The notes under the pieces: model-generated | Told to the model about the DNA's origin: nothing | Seen by the model: only the letters and a program-made list of their open reading frames with translations | Databases searched by the model: none | Assembly (NCBI GenBank): GCA_017560205.1 | Contig: JAFYOL010000176.1 | Span: 1-35,235 of the forward strand | Direction: 5' to 3' | From: Erysipelotrichaceae bacterium | GTDB lineage: Bacteria; Bacillota_I; Bacilli_A; Erysipelotrichales; Erysipelotrichaceae | DNA length: 35,235 nt | Made by a program: the position numbers and the translations under genes | In this document: one piece after another, positions 7,446-14,991 of the stretch | How the letters are laid out: each line of letters opens with the position of its first letter | Numbering within the stretch: the first letter of the stretch is position 1

Positions 7446-8323
7446 TGGCAGCACCAAGAAAAACAGGTCTGGGACGTGGACTTGACGCAATCTTTGGAGA
7501 AGGCGTAGAAAACGTACTGGAAGATATTCAGGCTGGTAAAACTGAGCATGTCTCTTCAAAAACAGAACTTCCTGTTTCTGAAATTCGTGCAAATCCTTAT
7601 CAGCCAAGAAAAGTATTTGATGATGAAAAATTGAAGGAATTGGCTTCTTCAATTAAAGAACATGGTGTATTTACACCAATTCTTGTACGAAAAAGTGTTC
7701 ATGGTTATGAATTGATCGCAGGTGAACGTCGTCTGCGTGCATCTAAGCTTGCAGGTAAGGAAACAATTCCTGCAATTCTGGTTGAATTCAATGATGAACA
7801 GATGATGGAAATCGCATTGCTGGAAAACATTCAGCGTGAAGATCTCAACATCATGGAAGAAGCTGCAGCTTATTCAAAACTGATGGAACGCATGGGATAC
7901 ACTCAAGAGCGCTTAGCTGAAAGAGTCGGCAAGTCTCGTGTGCATATCGCAAACACAATTCGTCTTTTAAAGCTTCCTGCATCAGTTCAGCAGCTGGTTG
8001 CAGAAGCTAAGTTGTCACAGGGGCATGTACGTCCTTTGATTACATTGGAAGATGAAGGTCTTGCATATGATATTGCGATGAAGATTGTGGACGAAGGTTT
8101 ATCTGTGCGTGCAGTAGAAAAGATGGTTCGTGATGCAAAAGAGCCAAAACCTGCAAAGAAGGAAAAAGTAAAAGATCACAACCTGATCTATGTAGAAGAA
8201 ATCATGCAGAAGAAACTGCAGACTAAAGTAAAAGTAGAAGGCAAATCTATTACAATTTCATATCAGGACACAAAGGATTTAAATCGAATCCTTGAACTGA
8301 TTGGCTGCATCGAAGAAGATTAA
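7445..8323 (+). CDS. parB: Chromosome partitioning protein ParB (Spo0J)
   Basis: ParB binds parS sites near the origin, spreads as a CTP-loaded clamp, and recruits SMC. The 292-residue sequence opens with RKTGLGRGLDAIFGE, the ParA-stimulating N-terminal motif that separates ParB from the upstream Noc paralog. It then has NPYQPRKVFD, the CTP-binding GERRLRA, LENIQREDLN, a helix-turn-helix (RLAERVGKSRVHIANTIRLL) and SQGHVRPL. The C-terminal domain (NLIYVEEIMQKKL to ELIGCIEED) is the dimerisation region. Its ATG overlaps the parA stop by one base. No full parS consensus is visible in this window, so its targets presumably lie outside. Confidence 0.96.
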   Translation: MAAPRKTGLGRGLDAIFGEGVENVLEDIQAGKTEHVSSKTELPVSEIRANPYQPRKVFDDEKLKELASSIKEHGVFTPILVRKSVHGYELIAGERRLRASKLAGKETIPAILVEFNDEQMMEIALLENIQREDLNIMEEAAAYSKLMERMGYTQERLAERVGKSRVHIANTIRLLKLPASVQQLVAEAKLSQGHVRPLITLEDEGLAYDIAMKIVDEGLSVRAVEKMVRDAKEPKPAKKEKVKDHNLIYVEEIMQKKLQTKVKVEGKSITISYQDTKDLNRILELIGCIEED

Positions 8324-8328
8324 AGAAT

Positions 8329-8356
8329 AAATCCTCCCTGTTAAAAGGGAGGATTT
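8329..8356. terminator. Convergent terminator between parB and the HExxH gene
   Basis: AAATCCTCCCT (8329-8339) pairs with AGGGAGGATTT (8346-8356) around a six-base loop. T-rich sequence follows on the plus strand; the structure may also serve the minus-strand gene ending at 8385. Confidence 0.8.
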
Positions 8357-8384
8357 CTATTTCAGTAAGGTAAATTGGAATTGA

Positions 8385-9170
8385 CTAAAAAGCATTTCCT
8401 GACACTTCAATGTGTCTGCGAATTTCTTTTTCATGGTTTAAACAGTATGCATAGGCTTCTTCCATAAAATCTGTAATGTTGTATGTGCGATAAAGATCAT
8501 CTATTGTATCGAGTATTGGTGAACCGTTCACAATCATATTCTGGAAATAAGGATAAACACATCCTCCGTTTTCTTTTGGAAAATAGGGATTCAAAGAACT
8601 TAATCGTTCATCTCTCATGATTGTCTCTACTACCATCTCACTTAATATCCACTTTAAAGAAGGTGTCTCATATTCATCATAGCTGTCATCAAAATGATGA
8701 TTCCATACATAGAACCAAAAATAGTGAATAACTTCATGAAGAGATAATCCTAATGCACCTTTCTCACTGTTCATATAGAACACATCAAAGGACTGTTCTT
8801 TTAAAAAACGAGGACTGATAGGATTTAAAGTTATATTGGCGGTCAAATTATTAAAAATAGAAGCTGCATCTAAATTAAACGCTTCAGATAGTGCCTCTTC
8901 GATTTGACATTTATGTTTCTGAAAATGATTGTTATAACAAATGACTTTACTGTCGATTTCTTTGCGTAGGCATTCGTAAGCATCTTTTAACACATCATTT
9001 ATGTATTTCTGTTTGTCTGAGAGATTTAAACTTAAAAGTGTTTGTTTATCAAGCTGCGGATAGAAGTGGAATATGGATTCTGACCAAAATGGAGTTTGAT
9101 CACCTGTAAGAAACAATAGAATACTATCAAGTGAATAGATGTATCCAGGATTTTTATATGTTATATTCAT
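8385..9170 (-). CDS. Putative zinc metalloprotein with HExxH motif, unknown family
   Basis: I do not recognise this 261-residue protein as a named family. It contains HEVIH at residues 145-149, in a hydrophobic helix-like setting (SLHEVIHYFWFYVW). A second conserved-looking acidic helix SEMVVE (177-182) lies about 33 residues on, a spacing compatible with a gluzincin third zinc ligand (Glu178 or Glu182). There is no signal peptide or clear membrane segment, so it is probably cytosolic. The start at 9170 has only a poor ribosome site, which may mean low expression or coupling to the small membrane peptide 23 bases upstream. It is AT-rich. Peptidase activity is inference from the motif alone. 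Confidence 0.75.
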   Translation of the reverse strand: MNITYKNPGYIYSLDSILLFLTGDQTPFWSESIFHFYPQLDKQTLLSLNLSDKQKYINDVLKDAYECLRKEIDSKVICYNNHFQKHKCQIEEALSEAFNLDAASIFNNLTANITLNPISPRFLKEQSFDVFYMNSEKGALGLSLHEVIHYFWFYVWNHHFDDSYDEYETPSLKWILSEMVVETIMRDERLSSLNPYFPKENGGCVYPYFQNMIVNGSPILDTIDDLYRTYNITDFMEEAYAYCLNHEKEIRRHIEVSGNAF

Positions 9171-9193
9171 GGATTAACTGGTCCGTTCAATTC

Positions 9194-9391
9194 TTATTGT
9201 CGAGGTTCTTCAGATTTTTGTTTCTCATTCTTGTCGATGGCAGAAATCCATGTGAGGCATGCAATAAAAAACAAGAGTGGGACAACCGCAATCGAAATAT
9301 CAATTGTACCAAAACTGAAAAGGACAATCATTCCACATACAACAGTCAAGAATCCAAAAATAAATGCAGCAATCGTAAATTTCTTTTTCAT
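9194..9391 (-). CDS. Small two-helix membrane protein, unknown
   Basis: This 65-residue peptide has two hydrophobic stretches (roughly residues 5-28 and 31-50) separated by a short turn, and a charged C-terminal tail (DKNEKQKSEEPRQ). A good ribosome site, AGGAG five bases before the ATG, supports a real gene. It lies upstream of the HExxH protein in the same direction with a 23-base gap, so they probably share a transcript. No family is recognised. Confidence 0.72.
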   Translation of the reverse strand: MKKKFTIAAFIFGFLTVVCGMIVLFSFGTIDISIAVVPLLFFIACLTWISAIDKNEKQKSEEPRQ

Positions 9392-9420
9392 AGTAACTCC
9401 TGAATCATGGTTATGAATTA

Positions 9421-9429
9421 GTTATATCA
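9421..9429 (-). promoter_or_regulatory. Extended -10 promoter for the small membrane protein
   Basis: Read on the minus strand: TG-A-TATAAC, with the -10 at 9421-9426 and TG at 9428-9429, about 30 bases before the ATG. No good -35 is present because a terminator lies there. Confidence 0.45.
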
Positions 9430-9434
9430 TATTT

Positions 9435-9462
9435 AAAAATAAAACTCCACGATGTGGAGTTT
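9435..9462 (-). terminator. Intrinsic terminator of the AI-2E permease gene
   Basis: On the minus strand AAACTCCAC and GTGGAGTTT (9454-9462 and 9442-9450 in plus coordinates) pair around a three-base loop, followed by a T-rich tract (complement of 9435-9444). The stop codon at 9461-9463 overlaps the first arm of the stem. Confidence 0.85.
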
Positions 9463-10561
9463 AAGAGTTTTTCAGAGTTTCTTTTTTGATCACATCCTGT
9501 TTGATGAGTCGGTAAAGTGCTGCAGAGATAGGAACACCCAGAAGCATGCCAGGGATACCCATGACACCACCACCGATAGTAACTGCAGCAAGTACCCACA
9601 ATGCAGGAAGTCCAAGTGAACTGCCAACGACCTTTGGATAAATCAGATTGCCTTCAATCTGTTGCAGGACAACGATGAACACCAGAAACAGAAGAGACTG
9701 AACTGGTGAAACAGTCAGGATCATAATGGCCCCAACAGCTGCACCAATGTATGCTCCAGCAACAGGAATCAAAGCAGTAAATCCAATCAAGGTACCAATC
9801 ATCACTGCATATGGGAATTTGAAGATCATCATCCCCAATGCACACAAAGCACCAAGGATCACAGCTTCAGTACACTGACCAACCAGATACTTGCGGAAGC
9901 AGTCATCAAAGATCCCAAGGATCTCTTTAAAACGAAGATAGAACTTTGAGTTTGTATAGACCTTCAACAGACGATCCGATTGTGCCTGAAGAGTTTCTTT
10001 GCTGAGAAGCAGATAAATCGAGAAAATCAGAGATACCAGTAAAGTTACTGTAGTCGAGAAGATAGAAGATACAAGTGAACCAATTGTGCCAAGACCACTG
10101 GATAACACAGGCATCAATTTGTTAAGGAAACCATTCCAGTCAAGACCTGCAAGATCATTTGTGATGTCTGTAGGCAGAAGATTTCTAATGTTAGGATCCT
10201 TTAAAAGCTGATCAATAAATCCAGGGATTTCTGCAAACAACAGTTTAAGACACAATGTCAATTCAGGAATAACCAGGTAGAAAATTCCTGCGACAATGGC
10301 AACAAAACTGATCATTGCCAAGGTCATGCACAATGCTCTTCGTGTAGAAAATTTAAGTTTCTGGAAGTAAGATTGACGTTCATAAAAGCTCATCAACAAA
10401 TTCACGATATAGGCAATGATCAACCCAATCAGCAGGGGTGATGCAGCACGTACACTCGTGAGCGCAAGCTGTACAGCAGTATGCCAATAGGTGGTCGCAA
10501 GCCACAAACCAAACAGACAGATGCTGGCTTTAATGAATGTTTTCCAGGATAAGTTTTCCAT
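9461..10561 (-). CDS. AI-2E family (TqsA/YdiK-like) membrane permease
   Basis: The protein belongs to the AI-2E transporter family (PF01594), polytopic membrane proteins proposed to export small molecules; some members are Na+/H+ or other antiporters, so AI-2 transport should not be assumed. It has about eight hydrophobic segments: two near the N-terminus, a long soluble insert around SKFYLRFKEILGIFDDCFRKYLVGQ, then helix-rich family blocks (PYAVMIGTLIGFTALIPVAGAYIG, and QQIEGNLIYPKVVGSSLGLPALWVL) and PGMLLGVP near the end. I chose the ATG at 10561 (366 residues) because AAAGGA lies 8-9 bases before it; an ATG three codons earlier would overlap that site. It has its own good promoter and terminator. 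Confidence 0.9.
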   Translation of the reverse strand: MENLSWKTFIKASICLFGLWLATTYWHTAVQLALTSVRAASPLLIGLIIAYIVNLLMSFYERQSYFQKLKFSTRRALCMTLAMISFVAIVAGIFYLVIPELTLCLKLLFAEIPGFIDQLLKDPNIRNLLPTDITNDLAGLDWNGFLNKLMPVLSSGLGTIGSLVSSIFSTTVTLLVSLIFSIYLLLSKETLQAQSDRLLKVYTNSKFYLRFKEILGIFDDCFRKYLVGQCTEAVILGALCALGMMIFKFPYAVMIGTLIGFTALIPVAGAYIGAAVGAIMILTVSPVQSLLFLVFIVVLQQIEGNLIYPKVVGSSLGLPALWVLAAVTIGGGVMGIPGMLLGVPISAALYRLIKQDVIKKETLKNS

Positions 10562-10594
10562 AAAACACATCCTTTCTAAAGTACGTTTGTAAGA

Positions 10595-10623
10595 AGTATA
10601 TTGAATTTACGCGGGAAAATCAA
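10595..10623 (-). promoter_or_regulatory. Sigma-A promoter for the AI-2E permease gene
   Basis: On the minus strand TTGATT (10618-10623), 17 bases, TATACT (10595-10600); transcription would begin near 10588, giving a 27-base leader with the ribosome site. Confidence 0.75.
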
Positions 10624-10657
10624 GATAGATGATATAGAGGTTTACAAATAAAAGAAG

Positions 10658-10672
10658 ATGTAATATATACAT
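10658..10672. promoter_or_regulatory. Short palindrome ATGTA-N5-TACAT in the mnmE upstream region
   Basis: ATGTA and TACAT arms flank a five-base AT core in the divergent intergenic region. It could be an operator, as PadR and similar winged-helix regulators use ATGT/ACAT half-sites, but in such AT-rich DNA chance is a fair alternative. Confidence 0.25.
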
Positions 10673-10705
10673 AAAACACTATAAATAAAAGATAATATAA
10701 AATTA

Positions 10706-10725
10706 CTAATAACGATTCCCATTAT
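10706..10725 (+). repeat. Dispersed 20-bp motif, copy 2 (intergenic)
   Basis: Identical to 2823-2842 and to the reverse complement of 18312-18331. It lies between the divergent AI-2E permease and mnmE, about 75 bases upstream of the mnmE -10 element and about 80 bases behind the permease -35, so it overlaps neither promoter core. Confidence 0.88.
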
Positions 10726-10796
10726 ATTAATGAAGAAAACAGTTCTAATTTCATCAATATAAGCAGAAATGCACAGATGTAATTTACTTGGGTTTG

Positions 10797-10805
10797 TGAT
10801 AGAAT
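10797..10805 (+). promoter_or_regulatory. Extended -10 promoter for mnmE-tatD-3D operon
   Basis: TG-A-TAGAAT with the -10 at 10800-10805, 24 bases before the ATG at 10830. No clear -35 hexamer. Confidence 0.5.
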
Positions 10806-10829
10806 GGGACAGAAAGTGAGGCGAAGATT

Positions 10830-12158
10830 ATGCTGCATGATACAATAGCTGCAATCTCAACGGCAGATGTAGAAGCTGCGATTAGTATTGTCAGAATGTC
10901 AGGAGAAAATGCAATCGAAATCGCCAATGAAATCTTCAGTAGAAATCTTTTGAATGTACCAAGTCATACTGTACATTATGGAATGATTAAAGATGGAGAT
11001 GAAATCGTAGATGAAGTTTTAGTGAGTGTGTTCAGAGCACCTAAAACATTCACACGTGAAGATATCGTAGAAATCAATTGTCATGGCGGTCGTATCGTGA
11101 CACGTCGTGTTCTCGCACTGTGTCTTGAACATGGTGCTCGTCTTGCAAGGGCAGGTGAATTTACACAGCGTGCTTTCTTGAATGGACGCATTGACTTGAC
11201 TCAGGCAGAGGCAATCGGAGATCTCATTCATGCGGATTCACAGCGTTCCGCAAAGATGGCCATTGGCGGTGTAAAGGGTTCGGTCAAGGGATTGATTCAG
11301 CCTGTGATTGATGAACTGCTGGAGCTGATCGCAACGATTGAAGTCAATATTGACTATCCTGAATATGATGATGTGGAACAGCTCACAGATGAAATTGTAC
11401 TGCCAAGAGCTGAGAAGATGATTTCTAAAATGCGTGAGATTGAACGTAAGGCAGAGAGTGGTCGTATCCTGAAAGAAGGAGTTAAGACAGTCATTGCCGG
11501 TAAGCCAAATGTAGGAAAGAGTTCATTGTTGAATGCCTTGTTGGAAGAAGAGAAGGCCATCGTAACAGATATTGCAGGGACAACACGTGACCTGGTTGAA
11601 GGTATCATTCCATTGGAAAATGTGACATTGCATCTGTTGGATACAGCCGGTATTCGTGAGACAGAAGATGTCGTTGAAAAGATTGGGATTCAGAAGACAC
11701 TGCAGGCACTGGATGAAGCGGAGCTTGTAATTGTGGTACTGGATGGAAGCCGTGCATTGGATGAAGAAGACAGAACACTGCTGGAAAGAACTGCTGATAT
11801 GAATCGCATTGTCGTTACCAACAAATCTGACTTAGCTTCTCAGTTTGAAGAAGGCATTATCATCAGTGCTGCCCAGAATGATATTTCTGGTCTGATTGAT
11901 GAAATCAACAAACGTTATGAAAAACATCAGTTTGCTTTAGAAGAAGGCACACTGAACAATGAAAGACAGATTGGTCTGATCCGCAAAGCCATCAAGGCGA
12001 TGAATCAGTCCATCAATGCACTCAGGCAGGGTGCAGAACTTGATCTTGTCACTATTGATTTTCAGGAATGTTATATTGCATTGAAGGAAATTCTGGGTGA
12101 AGTATCAAGAGAAGATCTGCTGGATGCAATTTTCAGCAATTTCTGCCTTGGAAAGTAG
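10830..12158 (+). CDS. mnmE: tRNA modification GTPase MnmE
   Basis: MnmE is the K+-stimulated GTPase partner of MnmG in U34 tRNA modification and also binds the folate one-carbon donor. The N-terminal folate-binding domain (DTIAAISTADVEAAISIVRMSG) is followed by helices and an inserted G domain. The G motifs are visible: P-loop GKPNVGKSS (224-232), TDIAGTTRD (246-254) with the K+-loop, DTAG (271-274) and NKSD (331-334). The protein ends FCLGK, keeping the C-terminal catalytic cysteine. At 442 residues it is slightly short for the family. The ribosome site is GTGAGG. In many Firmicutes mnmE sits beside mnmG; here it begins a separate unit with tatD. Confidence 0.97.
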   Translation: MLHDTIAAISTADVEAAISIVRMSGENAIEIANEIFSRNLLNVPSHTVHYGMIKDGDEIVDEVLVSVFRAPKTFTREDIVEINCHGGRIVTRRVLALCLEHGARLARAGEFTQRAFLNGRIDLTQAEAIGDLIHADSQRSAKMAIGGVKGSVKGLIQPVIDELLELIATIEVNIDYPEYDDVEQLTDEIVLPRAEKMISKMREIERKAESGRILKEGVKTVIAGKPNVGKSSLLNALLEEEKAIVTDIAGTTRDLVEGIIPLENVTLHLLDTAGIRETEDVVEKIGIQKTLQALDEAELVIVVLDGSRALDEEDRTLLERTADMNRIVVTNKSDLASQFEEGIIISAAQNDISGLIDEINKRYEKHQFALEEGTLNNERQIGLIRKAIKAMNQSINALRQGAELDLVTIDFQECYIALKEILGEVSREDLLDAIFSNFCLGK

Positions 12159-12165
12159 GTAGACT

Positions 12166-12933
12166 ATGATTGAGTTTCTGGATAGCCATGCGCATATCTT
12201 CTGCAAGGAATATGGGGATGATTCAGATCAGATCATTCAACATGCCAAAGATGCAGGTCTGACACACTTGATGTGCATCTGCTGCAGTCTTGAAGAAGCA
12301 GAACGTGCATTTGAAAAACAGAAGACTGAACCTTTTCTGGATGTAGCTGCAGGATATCATCCTGAAGAAGCGGATGATGTAACAGATGAGCGTATGCATG
12401 AACTGGAAGTCATGATTCAAAGCGGTAAGCTGAATGCTGTTGGTGAAATTGGTCTGGATTATTACTGGCGTAAAGACAACATTGAAAAACAGAAGAAAAT
12501 CTTTATTGAACAGATCAAGCTTGCACAGAAGTATGATCTTCCTGTGATTGTGCACAGTCGTGATGCAATCCTGGATACATACAACATCCTGAAGGAATAT
12601 CCTGTGAAAAAGACAGGAATCATTCACTGTTTCTCATCAAGTGCAGAAATGGCAAGAGAATTTGTCAAGCTTGGATATCTGATTGCACTGGGAGGTCCTG
12701 TCACATTCAAGAACGCAAAAGTTCCTAAGGAAGTGGCAAAGGAAGTTCCGCTGGATTATCTTCTGATTGAAACAGATTGTCCATATCTGACGCCAACTCC
12801 TCATCGCGGCAAGAGAAATGAGCCGATGTATATTCCGTTTATTGCCAATGAAATTGCATCATTACGTGAGATTGATTTGAAGACACTGATGGATGCAGTA
12901 CAAAAAAATTACCAGAGACTCTTTTCGAAATAA
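12166..12933 (+). CDS. tatD: TatD-family metal-dependent DNase/hydrolase
   Basis: TatD (YabD in Bacillus) proteins are TIM-barrel metal-dependent nucleases, active on DNA ends and in quality control. The 255-residue sequence begins FLDSHAHIFCKEYGDD, with the HxH metal pair, and continues with AAGYHPEEA, VGEIGLDYYW, QIKLAQKYDLPVIVHSRDA, GIIHCFSSSAEMAREF and IETDCPYLTPTPHRGKRNEP. All are family signatures, and the expected metal ligands (H8, H10, Glu in GEIGLD, His in VHSR, His in IHCFS, Asp in ETDCPY) are present. It starts seven bases after mnmE, which suggests an operon. As in Bacillus, it is followed by a 3D-domain protein, rnmV and ksgA. Confidence 0.95.
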   Translation: MIEFLDSHAHIFCKEYGDDSDQIIQHAKDAGLTHLMCICCSLEEAERAFEKQKTEPFLDVAAGYHPEEADDVTDERMHELEVMIQSGKLNAVGEIGLDYYWRKDNIEKQKKIFIEQIKLAQKYDLPVIVHSRDAILDTYNILKEYPVKKTGIIHCFSSSAEMAREFVKLGYLIALGGPVTFKNAKVPKEVAKEVPLDYLLIETDCPYLTPTPHRGKRNEPMYIPFIANEIASLREIDLKTLMDAVQKNYQRLFSK

Positions 12934-12948
12934 CTGAAAGGAGCATCT

Positions 12949-13539
12949 ATGAAAAAAGGAATCATCTTGTTGATAGGATTATTGATCGGGATGAGTCTGA
13001 TGAAAAAGAAAGAAACTGTCGTAATGGAAGATGTAGATCGGGTTGAATGGCTAAGAGACAGCCAGACAGCCGAAAGGAATGCTGCAGTACAAGTCGGCAG
13101 TTTTTTTGTGTCAGAACGCAGTACAGTCTATGGTGCAGATTGTGCAGGGTGTCCTTTGAATGATGGCATAGGGTTGACAAGTTCACAGATTGAATTAACG
13201 ACAGATTCTGTTAGACAAAGTGATGGCACATGGAAAAAGGGAGTTACTTATGATGGGTATTATCTTGTGGCATCTGATGCAGCATTGCCGATGTGTACAG
13301 TGCTGAAAGTATCTTCTCATAGTTATGAGGGCTCAGGAATAAACAAAGGTGTACCTTTTTATGCACTGGTTGTGGATAGAGGAAGCATGATTCAGGAAAA
13401 CTGCATTGATTTGTTTGCGGGGAAAGAAGAGGATCCTCTGATTACTCATGATACTTTGAATGGTGCAGTCATTGAGATAGTCGGTTTTCTGAACCATGAA
13501 AAAGATGAATCTGGAAGGATGCGATGTGCAGGTCAGTAA
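12949..13539 (+). CDS. Exported 3D-domain (double-psi barrel) protein, YabE position
   Basis: The 196-residue protein has an N-terminal hydrophobic segment (GIILLIGLLIGMSL) serving as signal or anchor, then an extracellular domain. Residues from TVYGADCAGCPL onward and ASDAALPMCTVL, YALVVDRG, CIDLF keep the three aspartates and spacing of the 3D domain, as in YabE-type and MltA-like cell-wall proteins. It lacks the DUF348 and G5 repeats of B. subtilis YabE, so it is a minimal version. In the Bacillus order it takes the yabE slot between tatD and rnmV. A role in peptidoglycan turnover is inferred. The ribosome site AAAGGAG and a terminator spanning its stop codon are clear. Confidence 0.82.
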   Translation: MKKGIILLIGLLIGMSLMKKKETVVMEDVDRVEWLRDSQTAERNAAVQVGSFFVSERSTVYGADCAGCPLNDGIGLTSSQIELTTDSVRQSDGTWKKGVTYDGYYLVASDAALPMCTVLKVSSHSYEGSGINKGVPFYALVVDRGSMIQENCIDLFAGKEEDPLITHDTLNGAVIEIVGFLNHEKDESGRMRCAGQ

Positions 13540-13556
13540 ACCTGCATTTTCTTTTT
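13527..13556 (+). terminator. Terminator enclosing the 3D-protein stop codon
   Basis: TGCAGGT (13527-13533) pairs with ACCTGCA (13540-13546) around loop CAGTAA that contains the TAA stop; a T-rich tract follows to 13556. Confidence 0.82.
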
Positions 13557-13567
13557 GTGGTCAATTG

Positions 13568-13576
13568 TGATAAAAT
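13568..13576 (+). promoter_or_regulatory. Extended -10 promoter for rnmV-ksgA-ispE
   Basis: TG-A-TAAAAT with the -10 at 13571-13576, just after the terminator and 19 bases before the rnmV ATG. Confidence 0.55.
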
Positions 13577-13594
13577 AGCGTCAGGGTGAAACTC

Positions 13595-14128
13595 ATGAAA
13601 ATACAGGAAGTCATTGTCGTTGAAGGAAAAAATGATACAGCAGTACTGAAAAGTTATTTTGACTGTGATACCATCGAAACACATGGAACATGCCTGTCAG
13701 ATTTTACTCTTCAATTGATTGAAAAGATGCAGAAAAAAAGAGGTGTGATCATCTTTACGGATCCTGATTATCCAGGTGAAAGCATTCGCAAGCAGATCAA
13801 TCAAAGAGTAAAAGGCTGCAAGAATGCATTTGTCCCAAAAGAAATGGCAAAGACTGAAAAGAAGGTTGGCGTTGAACATGCATCAAAGGAAGTACTGGAA
13901 GATGCATTGAGAAACTGTGTCAGCTTTGATCAGAATGAGCCGCCCATCACAATGGAGCAGTTTTATGATTTAGGATTGTCAGGAAAAGACAACAGTGCAT
14001 ATCTGCGTGATGTCTTATCTAGACATTTCCATTTGGGACACTGCAATGCCAAGACGCTGTACAAAAGATTATGTATGGCAAACATCACCTATGAAGAAGC
14101 AGAAGAAATTTGCCGGAGGGCTGTATGA
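13595..14128 (+). CDS. rnmV: Ribonuclease M5
   Basis: RNase M5 makes the final cuts that mature the 5S rRNA precursor. The 177-residue protein has a TOPRIM domain (EVIVVEGKNDTAVLKSYF with the catalytic Glu; IIFTDPDYPGESIRKQI with the DxD-type acidic pair) and the family-specific GVEHASKEVLEDAL and DLGLSGKDNSAYLRDVLS. I start it at the ATG at 13595, preceded by AGGGTGA; a GTG nine bases earlier lacks a ribosome site. The stop overlaps the ksgA ATG (ATGA), a common arrangement that couples 5S and 16S rRNA maturation genes. Confidence 0.93.
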   Translation: MKIQEVIVVEGKNDTAVLKSYFDCDTIETHGTCLSDFTLQLIEKMQKKRGVIIFTDPDYPGESIRKQINQRVKGCKNAFVPKEMAKTEKKVGVEHASKEVLEDALRNCVSFDQNEPPITMEQFYDLGLSGKDNSAYLRDVLSRHFHLGHCNAKTLYKRLCMANITYEEAEEICRRAV

Positions 14129-14991
14129 ATAAACCGATAGCAACTGTCGCAAGAACGAATGAAATTCTGAAGCGATTTGATTTAAACGCAAAAAAGACCT
14201 TTGGTCAGAACTTTATTATTGAACCGCGCATCGTAGAAAAGATTGCGGAAAGTTCACAGTGTCAGGATGGAGCTGCCATTGAAATTGGTCCTGGTATTGG
14301 GGCTTTGACAGAGCAGCTTGCGTTAAGAGCGAAACATGTCACATGTTACGAAATTGATGAAAGACTGAAAGAAGTACTGGCCTATTCCTTGGAAGAATAT
14401 GACAATGTCGAAATCATCTTTGAAGATTTCTTGAATTGTGATCTGAAGAGTAAAGTAACAGAACTGAAGGAAAAGTATGGCAAGGTTGTCATTGCGGCAA
14501 ACTTACCGTATTACATTACAACAGCACTTCTGTTTAAGATCTTTGAAGCGAAAGTACCGCTGGATGCGATTACGGTTATGATGCAAAAGGAAGTCGCTGA
14601 TCGTTTTACTGCCAAGGTATCAACGAAAGACTACAATGCATTAAGCATTATCTCGTCAGTTTATTATGACTGTGTGCCTGTTATGAAGATTCCAAGAACG
14701 ATCTTCAATCCTAAACCTAATGTCGATTCAGCTGTCATTCAGTTCAGAGTGAAGCAGAATCCTTTGAACATTGAAGATGAACAGGGATTCTTTGAAATGG
14801 TGAAGGCATGTTTCAAACAGAGAAGAAAAACCATCTACAACAACTATCGTGAATATCTCAAAGATAGTGATTTAGCTCAGGAAATTCTGAATGAAGCTGG
14901 AATTGAGCTGTCTGCCCGTGCAGAAACTTGTACAATGGAAGATTTTATCCGTTTGAAAGGGGTACAGGATGAAAAGAAGAGCGTACGCTAA
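14125..14991 (+). CDS. rsmA: 16S rRNA dimethyladenosine transferase KsgA/RsmA
   Basis: KsgA dimethylates two adenines (A1518 and A1519, E. coli numbering) near the 3' end of 16S rRNA as a late check in 30S assembly; loss gives kasugamycin resistance. The 288-residue sequence has the N-terminal KKTFGQNFI block, SAM motif I EIGPGIGALT, the catalytic NLPYYI, VMMQKEVADR and the C-terminal FKQRRKTIYNNY. The ATG at 14125 has GGAGGG five bases upstream; an in-frame TTG at 14110 would add five residues and overlap rnmV more. Its end overlaps ispE by 23 bases. Confidence 0.96.
   Translation: MNKPIATVARTNEILKRFDLNAKKTFGQNFIIEPRIVEKIAESSQCQDGAAIEIGPGIGALTEQLALRAKHVTCYEIDERLKEVLAYSLEEYDNVEIIFEDFLNCDLKSKVTELKEKYGKVVIAANLPYYITTALLFKIFEAKVPLDAITVMMQKEVADRFTAKVSTKDYNALSIISSVYYDCVPVMKIPRTIFNPKPNVDSAVIQFRVKQNPLNIEDEQGFFEMVKACFKQRRKTIYNNYREYLKDSDLAQEILNEAGIELSARAETCTMEDFIRLKGVQDEKKSVR

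Noticed and set aside
5171-8323. noc and parB as a recent tandem duplication
   Set aside because: They differ clearly in N- and C-terminal regions, and the order rsmG-noc-parA-parB is ancient in Firmicutes.
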